Shown here one piece after another: positions 7,591-16,644 of a stretch of DNA of 64,000 bases. The notes under the pieces are model-generated. The model saw nothing but the letters and a program-made list of their open reading frames with translations. It was not told where the DNA came from and made no database searches. Source of the DNA: Clostridiaceae bacterium 14S0207 (GTDB lineage: Bacteria > Bacillota > Clostridia > Clostridiales > Clostridiaceae); contig CP026600.1 in assembly GCA_003288255.1 (NCBI GenBank), positions 1,054,001 to 1,118,000 of the forward strand, written 5' to 3'. Both the position numbers and the translations under genes were made by a program. The stretch's first letter is position 1; every line of letters starts with the position of its first letter.

Positions 7591-9339
7591 ATGATAGTAA
7601 ATTATGATTTTGATATAGAAGAAAGTAGAGATGGATTAAAAATATTAAAAATACATAAAGATGGTAAAAAAGTATATATTGGTAGTAAATATAGAATGAA
7701 AGAATGTATAGATAAAATTTTAAAGGAAGATTATAAGAGTGAAGATGGTTTTACATTTATAATTTTTGGAATACCAAATGAAGAATATATTAAAGGGATT
7801 TACAAGAATAATGAGAAGATAAAAGTAATAATTTTTGAACCTAATATCAATTTAATAGAATATATAAAAAACAATTATGAAGAATATAAATTTTTAGAAG
7901 AAGAAAATATATATTTATTAAATGCTAGAAATGAAGAAGAAGTATATTTAAGTTTGAAAAAATTGATACAAGAATTCGATCTTACTAAGATAATTTATAA
8001 ATCCTTTTTAAATTATGATAAAATATATGAACAACAAATGTACAAATTTAATAAAGTAGTAAAAAATGCGATTAATGACATTGCAATAAAGCGAAATACC
8101 CAAATGTATTTTTACAAAAGATGGTTTGAAACGTTAACAAAAAATTTAAAATATATGATAGGGGCCACACCTATAAACTTATTAGAAGATAAGTATAAAA
8201 ATATACCAGCGATTATTGTGTCTGCAGGTCCATCTCTTAATAAAAATATAGATGATTTACATAATATAGACAAAGATATTTTAATTTTTTCTGGAGGAAG
8301 AACTTTAAGATCTTTAGTTGAAAAAAATATACAGCCTAGTCTTATAGGTGTAGTTGATCCAGGAGAAATTTCATATAAATTAGTGGAGAATTATATAGAA
8401 AAAACGAAATCCCCATTATTATTTTATGAAGGAACAAATGAAAAGGTTGTTGAAGCTCATCAAGGACAAAAAATTATTTTTACTCAAAACTCTATGATAC
8501 ATGACATATTCAGAATGGAAATAGAAGATATAGGGGTTGGAGGATCAATTGCCCATGATCTTACAGCTACTGCTAAATATTTAGGATGTAACCCTATAAT
8601 TTTTATAGGACAAGATTTAGCCTATACAGGAGAAAAATATCATGCAGATATTGCAATTAATCAATTTAAAAAGGTTGATGAAAATAGTGTATCTAATGAG
8701 GTAGAAAATATATATGTTGAAGATGTAAATGGACATAAAGTTAAAACTAGTATAGTTTTAGATAATTTCAGAAGGGAAATGGAAATTTTTATTGAAAGTA
8801 ATAAGGACACTACTTTTATAAATGCAACAGAGGGAGGAGCTAAAATAAAAGGAACTATTCAGATGACACTTAAAGATGCTATTAGTAAATATAAATTAAA
8901 CTCTAAGATTAGCTTTATGCAAAATATAGAGCAAGTAGATGAAAATAAAATTAAGAATAATACTATTGAAATATTAAATAAGATAATAGAATCAGATCAA
9001 GAAATAATTAAACAAGGTACTAAAGCTTTAGAGGCTATAAAAGATTTAAATGTTTATTTAAGGATTGGTGAAAAGTCGAAAATAAATAAATATCTTAAAA
9101 GTTTAAATAATATAGATGATAAAATAAGAGGATGTTATGAAAAATTAGAAATTTTAAGAAGTATAATATATCCTACTATTTATAATATTTTAAGTGGAAA
9201 AAAACCTAAAACTCATAAAGAAATTATAGAGAATAATAAATTTCTTTACAAATCTATACTAGATGTATCAAAAGAAGTATTAGAGCCTATAAAAAATGTT
9301 AAAAATGAAATTGAAAAAATGGAGATTGAACATGATTAA
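7591..9339 (+). CDS. Motility-associated factor (Maf/DUF115) glycosyltransferase 1
   Basis: Maf proteins transfer nonulosonic acids such as pseudaminic or legionaminic acid to flagellin serines and threonines in the cytoplasm. The 582-residue product has the DUF115 core at roughly residues 200-350: AIIVSAGPSLNKNIDDL, then GVVDPGEISYK and GCNPIIFIGQDLAYTGEKYH. N- and C-terminal helical parts flank it. The start at 7591 is preferred to an upstream in-frame GTG because AGAGGTG lies 7 bases before it. It follows the flagellin gene and overlaps the second maf gene, so both are one unit. Confidence 0.9.
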   Translation: MIVNYDFDIEESRDGLKILKIHKDGKKVYIGSKYRMKECIDKILKEDYKSEDGFTFIIFGIPNEEYIKGIYKNNEKIKVIIFEPNINLIEYIKNNYEEYKFLEEENIYLLNARNEEEVYLSLKKLIQEFDLTKIIYKSFLNYDKIYEQQMYKFNKVVKNAINDIAIKRNTQMYFYKRWFETLTKNLKYMIGATPINLLEDKYKNIPAIIVSAGPSLNKNIDDLHNIDKDILIFSGGRTLRSLVEKNIQPSLIGVVDPGEISYKLVENYIEKTKSPLLFYEGTNEKVVEAHQGQKIIFTQNSMIHDIFRMEIEDIGVGGSIAHDLTATAKYLGCNPIIFIGQDLAYTGEKYHADIAINQFKKVDENSVSNEVENIYVEDVNGHKVKTSIVLDNFRREMEIFIESNKDTTFINATEGGAKIKGTIQMTLKDAISKYKLNSKISFMQNIEQVDENKIKNNTIEILNKIIESDQEIIKQGTKALEAIKDLNVYLRIGEKSKINKYLKSLNNIDDKIRGCYEKLEILRSIIYPTIYNILSGKKPKTHKEIIENNKFLYKSILDVSKEVLEPIKNVKNEIEKMEIEHD

Positions 9340-10540
9340 AGTTGAAGAGAGTAGGAGTGGAGTATATACAATAAAATATAATAATAAATATATTCATAGT
9401 AGATATGATCCTATTAAAGAATGTAAGGTTTTAATCAATAAATATGAACATTTAATTCAAGATACTGAAGTTGTTGTTTATGGTTTGGGCTTAGGATATC
9501 ATGTGGAAGAGATCTTGAGAAGAAATCCTATGACTAAAATATATGTTTTTGAAGGAAGTAAAGAAATAATAAAAATATGTGAAAATATAAATAGTAAAAT
9601 ATTCGGTATAAAAAATGTAAAAATAATTTCTAGTTCACAAGAAAATTTTTATGATTTATTTATTAAAAAAATTGAAGAGGTGCAAGATATTATAATTCAC
9701 AAACCCTCGTTAGAGATAATAAAAGATAATAATTTTAAGTTGTATAGTGTTATTAATAATTATATAGTATCAAAAGAATCTGTAGATCAAAGTGGGCTTT
9801 TAAAATGTAACTATATTCAAAACTTGAAAAGTGATTATAAAAATATAAGGATACTAATAGATAAATTTACTAAAAATAGTAAAAAGTTTATTATTACATC
9901 TGCTGGACCGTCTTTAGATGACGAATTAGATTTATTGAGTAAAAATAGGGATGAATTTGTAATTATTACTGTAGGGACATCTCTTAATGCTTTAATGCAT
10001 AATAATATAAAACCAGACATAATTGTTATTATAGATGGAAAAGAAGAAGTGGCAAAACAGTTAAGGGGTTTTGAAAATGAAAAAATTCCACTATGTTTTT
10101 TATCCACGGCATCTAGATGGGCCGTTGCAAATTATAATGGACCTAAGTATATATTCTTTAATAGTAAAGATGAGGATAATATAGTAATAGAAACTGGAAA
10201 AACAGTAGCTGTTGCAGCAATTAGTATTGCACTACACTGTAAGGCAAAAGAGATAGTTTTATTAGGTCAAGACTTAGCTTTTTTAAATGGTAAATCTCAT
10301 ACTAATACTTATGAAAGAATATATGGATCTAAAGATAATCCTATTGTAAATAAATATAATAAGTTAGTTAAAGGCATAGATGGTACAATGCTGGAAACAA
10401 CTAAAGGATATATTTATTTTAAGGAACAGATAGAAAGACTTATCGAGTTAAATAAAAATGTAAAATTTATTAATTGTAGTAAAGGAGCTTTTATAAAAGG
10501 AGCAAAACATATGGAGTTTAAACAATACATATCTAAATAA
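9332..10540 (+). CDS. Motility-associated factor (Maf/DUF115) glycosyltransferase 2
   Basis: This is a second, shorter Maf-type flagellin glycosyltransferase of 402 residues. The start at 9332 overlaps the previous stop by 8 bases and follows GGAG; it gives MIKVEESRSGVYTIKYNNKY, which resembles the start of the first Maf (ESRDGLKILKI). Core motifs are FIITSAGPSLDDELDLL, IIVIIDGKEE and EIVLLGQDLAFLNGKSH. It lacks most of the C-terminal helical extension of the first Maf. Two Maf proteins may serve different flagellins or different sugars, which the sequence does not decide. Confidence 0.88.
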   Translation: MIKVEESRSGVYTIKYNNKYIHSRYDPIKECKVLINKYEHLIQDTEVVVYGLGLGYHVEEILRRNPMTKIYVFEGSKEIIKICENINSKIFGIKNVKIISSSQENFYDLFIKKIEEVQDIIIHKPSLEIIKDNNFKLYSVINNYIVSKESVDQSGLLKCNYIQNLKSDYKNIRILIDKFTKNSKKFIITSAGPSLDDELDLLSKNRDEFVIITVGTSLNALMHNNIKPDIIVIIDGKEEVAKQLRGFENEKIPLCFLSTASRWAVANYNGPKYIFFNSKDEDNIVIETGKTVAVAAISIALHCKAKEIVLLGQDLAFLNGKSHTNTYERIYGSKDNPIVNKYNKLVKGIDGTMLETTKGYIYFKEQIERLIELNKNVKFINCSKGAFIKGAKHMEFKQYISK

Positions 10541-10577
10541 AAAAGTTAGTCGTAAACTTCTACGACTAACTTTTTTA
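10541..10577 (+). terminator. Strong terminator after the maf pair
   Basis: AAAAGTTAGTCGTA and TACGACTAACTTTT form a perfect 14-bp stem with a 6-base loop, followed by more T residues. Confidence 0.92.
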
Positions 10578-10589
10578 TTTAGTATGACT

Positions 10590-10616
10590 TAAGAAAATAA
10601 GAAGTAATTACGATAA
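10590..10616 (+). promoter_or_regulatory. Sigma-D-type promoter of the nonulosonate operon
   Basis: TAAG at 10590-10593, 15 bases, TACGATAA at 10609-10616. It lies just after the maf terminator and 36 bases before the first gene of the next operon. Confidence 0.7.
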
Positions 10617-10651
10617 TTAAAATATAAAATTTAAAGTTCGGAGGAATATTT

Positions 10652-10999
10652 ATGAATGAGCAAATAGAAGCATTAGTGACAGCAAATGATTACTTAGATA
10701 ATTTAGAAAATGGAATAAATCAACTAGTGGAAGCATTTCAACAAGAAGATAATAATAAAGGATGTTCATTAATACCACTTGTGGCAGATGGAATTAAATG
10801 GACTGTTGATATTGTAAACTTAACAAGGGAAAGTCAACCTAATTTTATTAATATATCTATGATTGATGAAAAGTTGGATGAAGTTGTAGAAGCCATAGAA
10901 AACGAAGATTATATCCTAGTTGGAGATTTATTTAATTATGAGGTTTTACCAATTATAGAAAAAATTCATGAAGAAGTAAGAAAAATAATTGCAAATTAA
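10652..10999 (+). CDS. Small acidic helical protein of the glycosylation island
   Basis: I do not recognise this 115-residue protein. It is acidic, predicted all-helical, and has no signal peptide or membrane segment. Notable stretches are NDYLDNLENGINQLVEAFQQ, a central hydrophobic IPLVADGIKWTVDIVNL, and LDEVVEAIENEDYILVGDLF. It is the first gene behind a sigma-D-type promoter and 20 bases ahead of pseB. Its size and helical nature would suit a chaperone or an accessory subunit of the glycosylation enzymes, but that is only inference from context. The ribosome site is CGGAGGA. Confidence 0.65.
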   Translation: MNEQIEALVTANDYLDNLENGINQLVEAFQQEDNNKGCSLIPLVADGIKWTVDIVNLTRESQPNFINISMIDEKLDEVVEAIENEDYILVGDLFNYEVLPIIEKIHEEVRKIIAN

Positions 11000-11019
11000 C
11001 TTAAGTAAAGAGGGATAAT

Positions 11020-12045
11020 ATGAGTTTTTTTAAAGATAAAGGTATTCTTATAATAGGGGGTACAGGAACCATTGGAAAAGGTCTTGTAAAGGAACTTATA
11101 AATCATAATCCTAAGGTTATAAGAATATTTAGTAGGGATGAATATAAACAATTTATAATGGAACATTCAGCAATTATTCAAAAGAATAATGAAAAATTTA
11201 GATTTTTAATTGGAGATGTGAGGGACTTTGAAAGAGTTGATAGGGCTATGGAAGGAATAGATATAGTCTTTAACTTAGCAGCGATGAAGCATGTTCCAGC
11301 TTGTGAATATAATCCAGATGAAGCTATAAAAACTAATGTAGATGGCATGCAAAATGTTATAAAATCTGCTATGAAGAATAATGTTGAATGTGTTTTATTT
11401 ACATCATCAGATAAAGCTATAAGTCCTACTAATACGTATGGGGCCACGAAAATGCTTGCAGAAAAGTTGGTACAAGCCGCAAATTTTAGTAAGGGAAAGG
11501 CTAAAACTAAATTTATTGCAGTTCGATTTGGAAATGTAATGGGATCAAGAGGATCAGTTATACCATTATTTAAAAAACAAATATTAGAAAATAAAAAAAT
11601 AACAGTTACAGATCCAAGTATGAGTAGATTTATGATGAGTTTATCACAAGCGGTAAAATTAATGATAAAATCTTGTGAAATATCTGTTGGAGGAGAAGTA
11701 TTTGTCCTTAAAATGCCTGTAATAAATCTTAAAGATTTAGCTGAAGTTGTAGTAGAAAAAGTTTGTGAAAATAATAAATTAAATCAACAACATATTAATA
11801 TAGAAGTTATCGGGTGTAGAGCAGGAGAAAGGGTATATGAAGAACTTATGACGGAAGAAGAGTCAAAATACGCCAAAGATTTAGGTGAAATGTATGCTGT
11901 ATTTTCTTCTATATATTTGAAAGAATATAACAAGGCTTATACAAATTATGAAAATTGTAAAATAGGAAATTATTCATCACATAATATGCGACCTATAAGT
12001 AAGGAAAAAGTTAATTCATTATTTATAGCTGAGAAATTGTTATAG
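11020..12045 (+). CDS. pseB: PseB-like UDP-GlcNAc 4,6-dehydratase
   Basis: This enzyme starts pseudaminic or related nonulosonate synthesis by oxidising and dehydrating UDP-GlcNAc. The 341-residue product has the NAD-binding GGTGTIGKG near residue 10, FSRDEYKQ, and AAMKHVPACEYNPDEAIKTN, which is diagnostic of the FlaA1/PseB family. The YGATK of the SDR Y-x-x-x-K active site is present. UDP-GlcNAc 4,6-dehydratases of CapD type are the main alternative, but the neighbouring pseH/G/I genes favour PseB. The aminotransferase PseC, which should act next, is not in the window. Confidence 0.85.
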   Translation: MSFFKDKGILIIGGTGTIGKGLVKELINHNPKVIRIFSRDEYKQFIMEHSAIIQKNNEKFRFLIGDVRDFERVDRAMEGIDIVFNLAAMKHVPACEYNPDEAIKTNVDGMQNVIKSAMKNNVECVLFTSSDKAISPTNTYGATKMLAEKLVQAANFSKGKAKTKFIAVRFGNVMGSRGSVIPLFKKQILENKKITVTDPSMSRFMMSLSQAVKLMIKSCEISVGGEVFVLKMPVINLKDLAEVVVEKVCENNKLNQQHINIEVIGCRAGERVYEELMTEEESKYAKDLGEMYAVFSSIYLKEYNKAYTNYENCKIGNYSSHNMRPISKEKVNSLFIAEKLL

Positions 12046-12067
12046 AATAAAAGAAGGTGCAAATAGT

Positions 12068-12802
12068 ATGAAAGTAGTATGTATAATACAGGCAAGATAT
12101 GGTTCAACACGATTGCCAGGAAAGGTACTAAAACAAATTTGTGGAAAAAGTATCTTGCAACATGATATAGAAAGAATAAAACTTGTGAAAAGTATAAATG
12201 AAATTATAGTAGCTACTTCCAACTTAACAAGAGACGATATTATTGAGGCAGAGGTTAAAAAATGTGGAATAAGTGTGTCTAGAGGTTCAGAGGAGGATGT
12301 TTTATCTAGATATTATTATGCTGCTAAGCAAAATAAGGCCGATATAGTAGTAAGGATAACTAGTGATTGTCCTTTAATAGATATGGATATTACAAATGAT
12401 ATAATTAAACTATATTTGAATAATTTTAAAACATGTGATTATGTGAGTAATACATTAGAGAGAACTTTTCCAAGAGGATTAGATGTAGAGGTTTTTAGTT
12501 TTGATGTATTAGAAAAGGCTTTTAATGAATCGGTATTATTGAGGGATAGAGAACATGTTACACCGTATATTTGGGATAATCCTGAAAAATTTAGAATTAA
12601 ACAATTTAAAGGAGATATAAATTATTCTGATTTGAGATGGACAGTGGATACAAAAGAAGATTTTGATTTAGTTAAGACAATATATGAAAAATTATACCCT
12701 AGTAAAAACAATTTATTTGGAATGAAAGAAATATTAGATTTATACAAATATTATCCAGAACTAAGGGAAATTAATGGAACTATCTTACAGAAAAAAATTT
12801 AA
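12068..12802 (+). CDS. SpsF/PseF-type cytidylyltransferase
   Basis: This should activate the nonulosonic acid as its CMP form. The 244-residue product begins MKVVCIIQARYGSTRLPGKV, the nucleotide-binding signature of SpsF-type cytidylyltransferases. VVRITSDCPLID and a C-terminal LRWTVDTKEDFDLVKTIYEK follow. It is closer in pattern to SpsF of Bacillus spore-coat polysaccharide synthesis than to Helicobacter PseF; spsE/F/G-type sets are the equivalent of pseI/F/G. It lies 22 bases after pseB. Confidence 0.85.
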   Translation: MKVVCIIQARYGSTRLPGKVLKQICGKSILQHDIERIKLVKSINEIIVATSNLTRDDIIEAEVKKCGISVSRGSEEDVLSRYYYAAKQNKADIVVRITSDCPLIDMDITNDIIKLYLNNFKTCDYVSNTLERTFPRGLDVEVFSFDVLEKAFNESVLLRDREHVTPYIWDNPEKFRIKQFKGDINYSDLRWTVDTKEDFDLVKTIYEKLYPSKNNLFGMKEILDLYKYYPELREINGTILQKKI

Positions 12803-12826
12803 TTATTAAGATAAGTGGTGAGTTTG

Positions 12827-13285
12827 GTGAATTATTATTTAAAACAAGTTGAAGAAGAAGATTGTGATTTATTATTTAAATGGGCCAATAATAAAGAAGT
12901 AAGAAAAAATTCATTTAATAATAAGGAAATTTCATATGATGAACATATTAAATGGTTTAAAAAAATGATTTTAAGCCCTAATGTCTTTATGTATATTATG
13001 TATAATGGAAGTAAGCCTGTAGGACAAGTAAGGATAGAGGTAATTGAAAATTGTGGAACAATTAGTTATAGTATTGATAAAGAATTTAGAGGTCAAAAGT
13101 TAGGTACTTTAATTATTAAATTAATAGAAAAAAAAATAGAAGAATTATATGAAGTAGATGAGATTATCGGATATGTAAAAAAAGATAATGAACCATCTAA
13201 AAAAATATTTAAAAATTTAGGATATATTCAAAAAGAGTTAAATAATAAAATGATGTATTATAAAAGATTAAATAAAAGAGGATAG
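12827..13285 (+). CDS. pseH: PseH-like GNAT N-acetyltransferase
   Basis: PseH acetylates the 4-amino group of the UDP-sugar made by PseC. The GTG at 12827 is preferred to GTG codons at 12815 and 12818 because GGTGAG lies just ahead of it; this gives MNYYLKQVEEEDCDLLFKWA, the usual GNAT start for this family. The acetyl-CoA loop is YSIDKEFRGQKLGTLIIKLI, followed by VKKDNEPSKKIFKNLGYI. The product is 152 residues. A terminator-like hairpin overlaps its stop. If the true intermediate differs, the acyl donor and sugar may differ too. Confidence 0.82.
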   Translation: MNYYLKQVEEEDCDLLFKWANNKEVRKNSFNNKEISYDEHIKWFKKMILSPNVFMYIMYNGSKPVGQVRIEVIENCGTISYSIDKEFRGQKLGTLIIKLIEKKIEELYEVDEIIGYVKKDNEPSKKIFKNLGYIQKELNNKMMYYKRLNKRG

Positions 13286-13308
13286 TTTATACTAGCCTCT
13301 TTTATTTT
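13271..13308 (+). terminator. Terminator-like hairpin inside the nonulosonate operon
   Basis: AATAAAAGAGG (13271-13281) pairs with CCTCTTTTATT (13296-13306) across a 14-base loop, followed by a T-rich run. It overlaps the pseH stop and stands 31 bases before pseG. It may reduce downstream expression; no clear promoter was seen between it and pseG. Confidence 0.6.
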
Positions 13309-13338
13309 AATAATACTAATAAAAGGTGTGTAGTAAGT

Positions 13339-14298
13339 ATGGAAATATTATTTAGAGCTGATGGCGGAGAAGGCATAGGTTTAGGCCATGTTATGAGAAC
13401 ACTTGTTTTGGCCAAGGAGTTTTTAAAAAATCATAAAATCAAATATATATGTAATAATGCAGATAAGTATTCAAAAGGAATAGAAAAGATTAAAAGAGAA
13501 GGTATTGAAGTTATATCTATAGATTGTAAAGATGAGTTAAGGCAAATTAAGGATATAAGCGGACAATTTATTGTTGTGGATAAGTATGGAATAGATAAAG
13601 GTTATTTATCATCTTTAAAAGAAAAATTTAATGTTATATATTTTGATGATAATAATGAACTTGATTTTTATCCTGTAGATATTATTATAAATCAAAATAT
13701 ATATGCAAAACAATTAAAATATAATACTTTGAAAGAAACTAAGCTTTTACTTGGTAAAAATTATACTATGTTAAGGGAAGAGTTTAGAAATAATAATCCT
13801 ATTTCTATAAATAAGGAAGTTAAAGATATTCTTATAACATTAGGTGGTAGTGATGATTTTAATATAACAGAAAATATATTAAAACAACTTAAAAACTTTA
13901 ATTTTAATTTACATATAGTTATAGGTCCAGCATTTAAATATAAAGATAGTTTAAAAAAATATAAACAGAAGAATATACGATTATATGAAAATGTTAATAT
14001 TATTAATCTTATGAAAAAGGCTGATTTAGTTATATCTTCATGTGGTTCTACATTATATGAATTAAGTTTTTTAAGAATTCCAACTATAGGGGTTATAGTT
14101 GCGGATAATCAAAAGGCCAATGGAGAATATATGAATAAAACAAAGTCTATAATTTTATCTGATATTTATACAATAGGAGAAAAAGTAAGCAAAATAACTT
14201 ATGAGAAAAGATTAGAGTTAAGCCATAATATGAAATGTATAATAGATGGACAAGGTGTATATAGAGTAAAGAAAGAGATTGAAAAGTACGATATATAA
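13339..14298 (+). CDS. pseG: PseG-like UDP-sugar hydrolase
   Basis: PseG removes UDP from UDP-2,4-diacetamido-2,4,6-trideoxy-altropyranose to give the free sugar for PseI. The 319-residue product has the N-terminal RADGGEGIGLGHVMRTLVLA, the glycine-rich and histidine segment of the PseG/SpsG family. The MurG-like C-terminal half has LITLGGSDDFNITENIL and VISSCGSTLYELSFLRIPTI. Length is usual. It follows pseH after a hairpin and precedes pseI by 36 bases. Confidence 0.88.
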   Translation: MEILFRADGGEGIGLGHVMRTLVLAKEFLKNHKIKYICNNADKYSKGIEKIKREGIEVISIDCKDELRQIKDISGQFIVVDKYGIDKGYLSSLKEKFNVIYFDDNNELDFYPVDIIINQNIYAKQLKYNTLKETKLLLGKNYTMLREEFRNNNPISINKEVKDILITLGGSDDFNITENILKQLKNFNFNLHIVIGPAFKYKDSLKKYKQKNIRLYENVNIINLMKKADLVISSCGSTLYELSFLRIPTIGVIVADNQKANGEYMNKTKSIILSDIYTIGEKVSKITYEKRLELSHNMKCIIDGQGVYRVKKEIEKYDI

Positions 14299-14334
14299 AA
14301 TTGAAACATTTTATTTTCAGAAAGGGATGAAATT

Positions 14335-15387
14335 ATGAATACCTCATTTGATATAGATAACATTAAGATTGGGAAGGGGCAAAAAACATTTATTATAGCA
14401 GAAATGTCTGCAAATCATCTTCAAAGTTATGATAGAGCAGTGGGGATAATAAAAGCAGCTAAGGAATCAGGAGCAGATGCTATAAAAATTCAAACATATA
14501 CTCCAGATACTATAACATTAGATTGTGATAATGAATATTTTCAAATAAAACAAGGAACCATTTGGGATGGTACTACATTACATAAGTTATATCAAACAGC
14601 CTATACTCCATGGGAGTGGCAACCTAAATTAAAGAAAATTGCAGAGGAGATGGGACTTGTATTTTTTTCATCACCTTTCGATTATACATCAGTGGATTTT
14701 TTAGAAGAAATGGATGTATCTGCATATAAAATAGCATCTTTCGAATTGAATGATATACCATTTATAGAATACATAGCATCAAAAGGTAAACCTATTATTA
14801 TGTCCACAGGTATAGCTAGAATGGGCGATATTCAAGAGGCTATAGATGCTTGTAAGAGAATGGGTAATGAAAATATTGCATTACTTAAATGTACATCAGC
14901 ATATCCATCTCCATTAGAAGATATAAATTTAAATACTATTCCTAATATGAAAGAAACTTTTGATGTAATAACAGGACTTTCAGATCATACTATGGGATAT
15001 ACTGTGGCCATTGGTGGAGTAGCATTAGGAGCTAAAATAGTTGAAAAACATTTAACATTAAAAAGGACAGATGGAGGAGCTGATTCTAAGTTTTCCATGG
15101 AACCAGAAGAATTTAAAATAATGGTAGATAATATAAGAGATTTAGAAAAAGCACTTGGAACTGTTACCTATGATTTAACAGAAAAACAAAAAAAATCAAG
15201 AGAACATTCAAGAAGTTTATTTATAGTACAAGATATTAAAGAAGGAGAAGTTTTCACAAAAGAGAATGTAAGAAGCATAAGACCAGGATTTGGATTAGAA
15301 ACGAAGTATATAAAGGATATATTGGGTAAAAAGGCTTCATGTAGTATAAAAAAAGGAACCCCTATGAATTGGAAGTTTACTGAATAA
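14335..15387 (+). CDS. pseI: Pseudaminic-acid-type synthase (PseI/NeuB family)
   Basis: PseI condenses the free 6-deoxy-diacetamido sugar with phosphoenolpyruvate to make the nine-carbon nonulosonic acid. The 350-residue product has the TIM-barrel NeuB domain: IAEMSANHLQSYDRAVGII, ADAIKIQTYTPDTITLD, FSSPFDYTSVDFLEEM, and VEKHLTLKRTDGGADSKFSM. It ends with a SAF/antifreeze-like domain (SLFIVQDIKEGEVFTKENVR). The pattern DGGADSKFS fits PseI better than legionaminic synthase, but substrate choice between the two cannot be proved here. It is the central enzyme of this operon. Confidence 0.88.
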   Translation: MNTSFDIDNIKIGKGQKTFIIAEMSANHLQSYDRAVGIIKAAKESGADAIKIQTYTPDTITLDCDNEYFQIKQGTIWDGTTLHKLYQTAYTPWEWQPKLKKIAEEMGLVFFSSPFDYTSVDFLEEMDVSAYKIASFELNDIPFIEYIASKGKPIIMSTGIARMGDIQEAIDACKRMGNENIALLKCTSAYPSPLEDINLNTIPNMKETFDVITGLSDHTMGYTVAIGGVALGAKIVEKHLTLKRTDGGADSKFSMEPEEFKIMVDNIRDLEKALGTVTYDLTEKQKKSREHSRSLFIVQDIKEGEVFTKENVRSIRPGFGLETKYIKDILGKKASCSIKKGTPMNWKFTE

Positions 15388-15401
15388 AGGAGGTATAAAT
15401 A

Positions 15402-16607
15402 GTGCAAAATATTATATTAACACCTTCATATACAAAAGAATTTAAGTGTATAGGAGGAGAATGTGAAGATAGTTGTTGTATTGGGTGGAGGGTATTTATT
15501 GATAAAAATACATTTAAAAATTATAAAAGGATTTATAATAAAGAATTTAAAGAAAAAGTTGATAAATATATAAAAAGAAATAGACATTCTACAAAAGAAA
15601 ATAGTTATGCTCAAATAAAGTTATTAGAAAATGAAAGATGCCCTTTTTTAAATAATAAAAATTTATGTGAAGTATTTATAAATGTAGGAGAACATAACTT
15701 ATCTAAGGTTTGTACTGAATATCCTAGAATTTATAATAGAATTGATGGTAATATTGAAAAGTCATTAACTTTATCTTGCCCTGTTGCGGCTAAAAAGATT
15801 TTACTAAATAAAGAGTTAATGGAGTTTGATGAAATTCAATCTAATGAAAAAATAAGTGATATAATAAACTATGTAGATACACAAAGTAATAAATATATTA
15901 ATAAATATTTTTGGAAAATAAGGATTTTTACTATAGATTTATTGCAGAATAGAAATTATTCAATAGAAGATAGATTAATTATTTTAGGTATGTTTTATAA
16001 AGAAATTATTGAAAATTCTAATGTAGATGATGTTATTAAAAAATTCAAAAACCGAATACTCAATAATGTATATAAGAAATTTTTAAATGATATTTCACAA
16101 TTACAAGATATAAAATTACATATATTAACACAAATTATAGATGCAAAGATAGAAAATGATATAAATATAGATAAGGAATTTTTAGAATTTTATTATAAGA
16201 CTAAAACAGGACTCGGATATGAAAAAGAACATCAAGAAATTGATTTAGTAAAAGGATACAACTTATGTTATAAAAAATATTATAAAGATTTTATTTTACA
16301 TAAAGAATATATAATGGAAAATTTTTTAGTAAATTATGTGTTTCAAAATACATTTCCAGTAACAAATAAAAAGTTATTTGATGAATATATTATAATGGTT
16401 ATTAATTATGCACTTATTAAAGTTCATTTGGTAGGACTTAGTGGATATTATAAAGAAAAATTTTCGGAAGATATAGTAGTAAAGTTTATTCAAAAATTCT
16501 CAAAAGTAGTAATGCATAATTCCAATTATATTGAATGGATATTTAATAGTATAAAAGATGAAAAGCTAGATAGTATGGCGCATATAATCATATTTATAAA
16601 AGATTAA
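15402..16607 (+). CDS. fliB: Flagellin lysine-N-methylase FliB
   Basis: FliB methylates lysine side chains of flagellin. The 401-residue product starts at GTG behind AGGAGG and has the family's N-terminal cysteine cluster (CIGGECEDSCCIGWRVFIDK, near residues 14-33) and a second cluster (CPFLNNKNLCEVF, then LSKVCTEYPRIYNR). These cysteines are thought to bind an iron-sulfur cluster. The C-terminal half is helical and Tyr/Lys-rich. It sits 14 bases after pseI, so lysine methylation and sialic-acid-like glycosylation appear co-expressed. Confidence 0.9.
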   Translation: MQNIILTPSYTKEFKCIGGECEDSCCIGWRVFIDKNTFKNYKRIYNKEFKEKVDKYIKRNRHSTKENSYAQIKLLENERCPFLNNKNLCEVFINVGEHNLSKVCTEYPRIYNRIDGNIEKSLTLSCPVAAKKILLNKELMEFDEIQSNEKISDIINYVDTQSNKYINKYFWKIRIFTIDLLQNRNYSIEDRLIILGMFYKEIIENSNVDDVIKKFKNRILNNVYKKFLNDISQLQDIKLHILTQIIDAKIENDINIDKEFLEFYYKTKTGLGYEKEHQEIDLVKGYNLCYKKYYKDFILHKEYIMENFLVNYVFQNTFPVTNKKLFDEYIIMVINYALIKVHLVGLSGYYKEKFSEDIVVKFIQKFSKVVMHNSNYIEWIFNSIKDEKLDSMAHIIIFIKD

Positions 16608-16644
16608 TTTTTGTAAATAAAAAAATATTTTGGAGGAAGTATAT

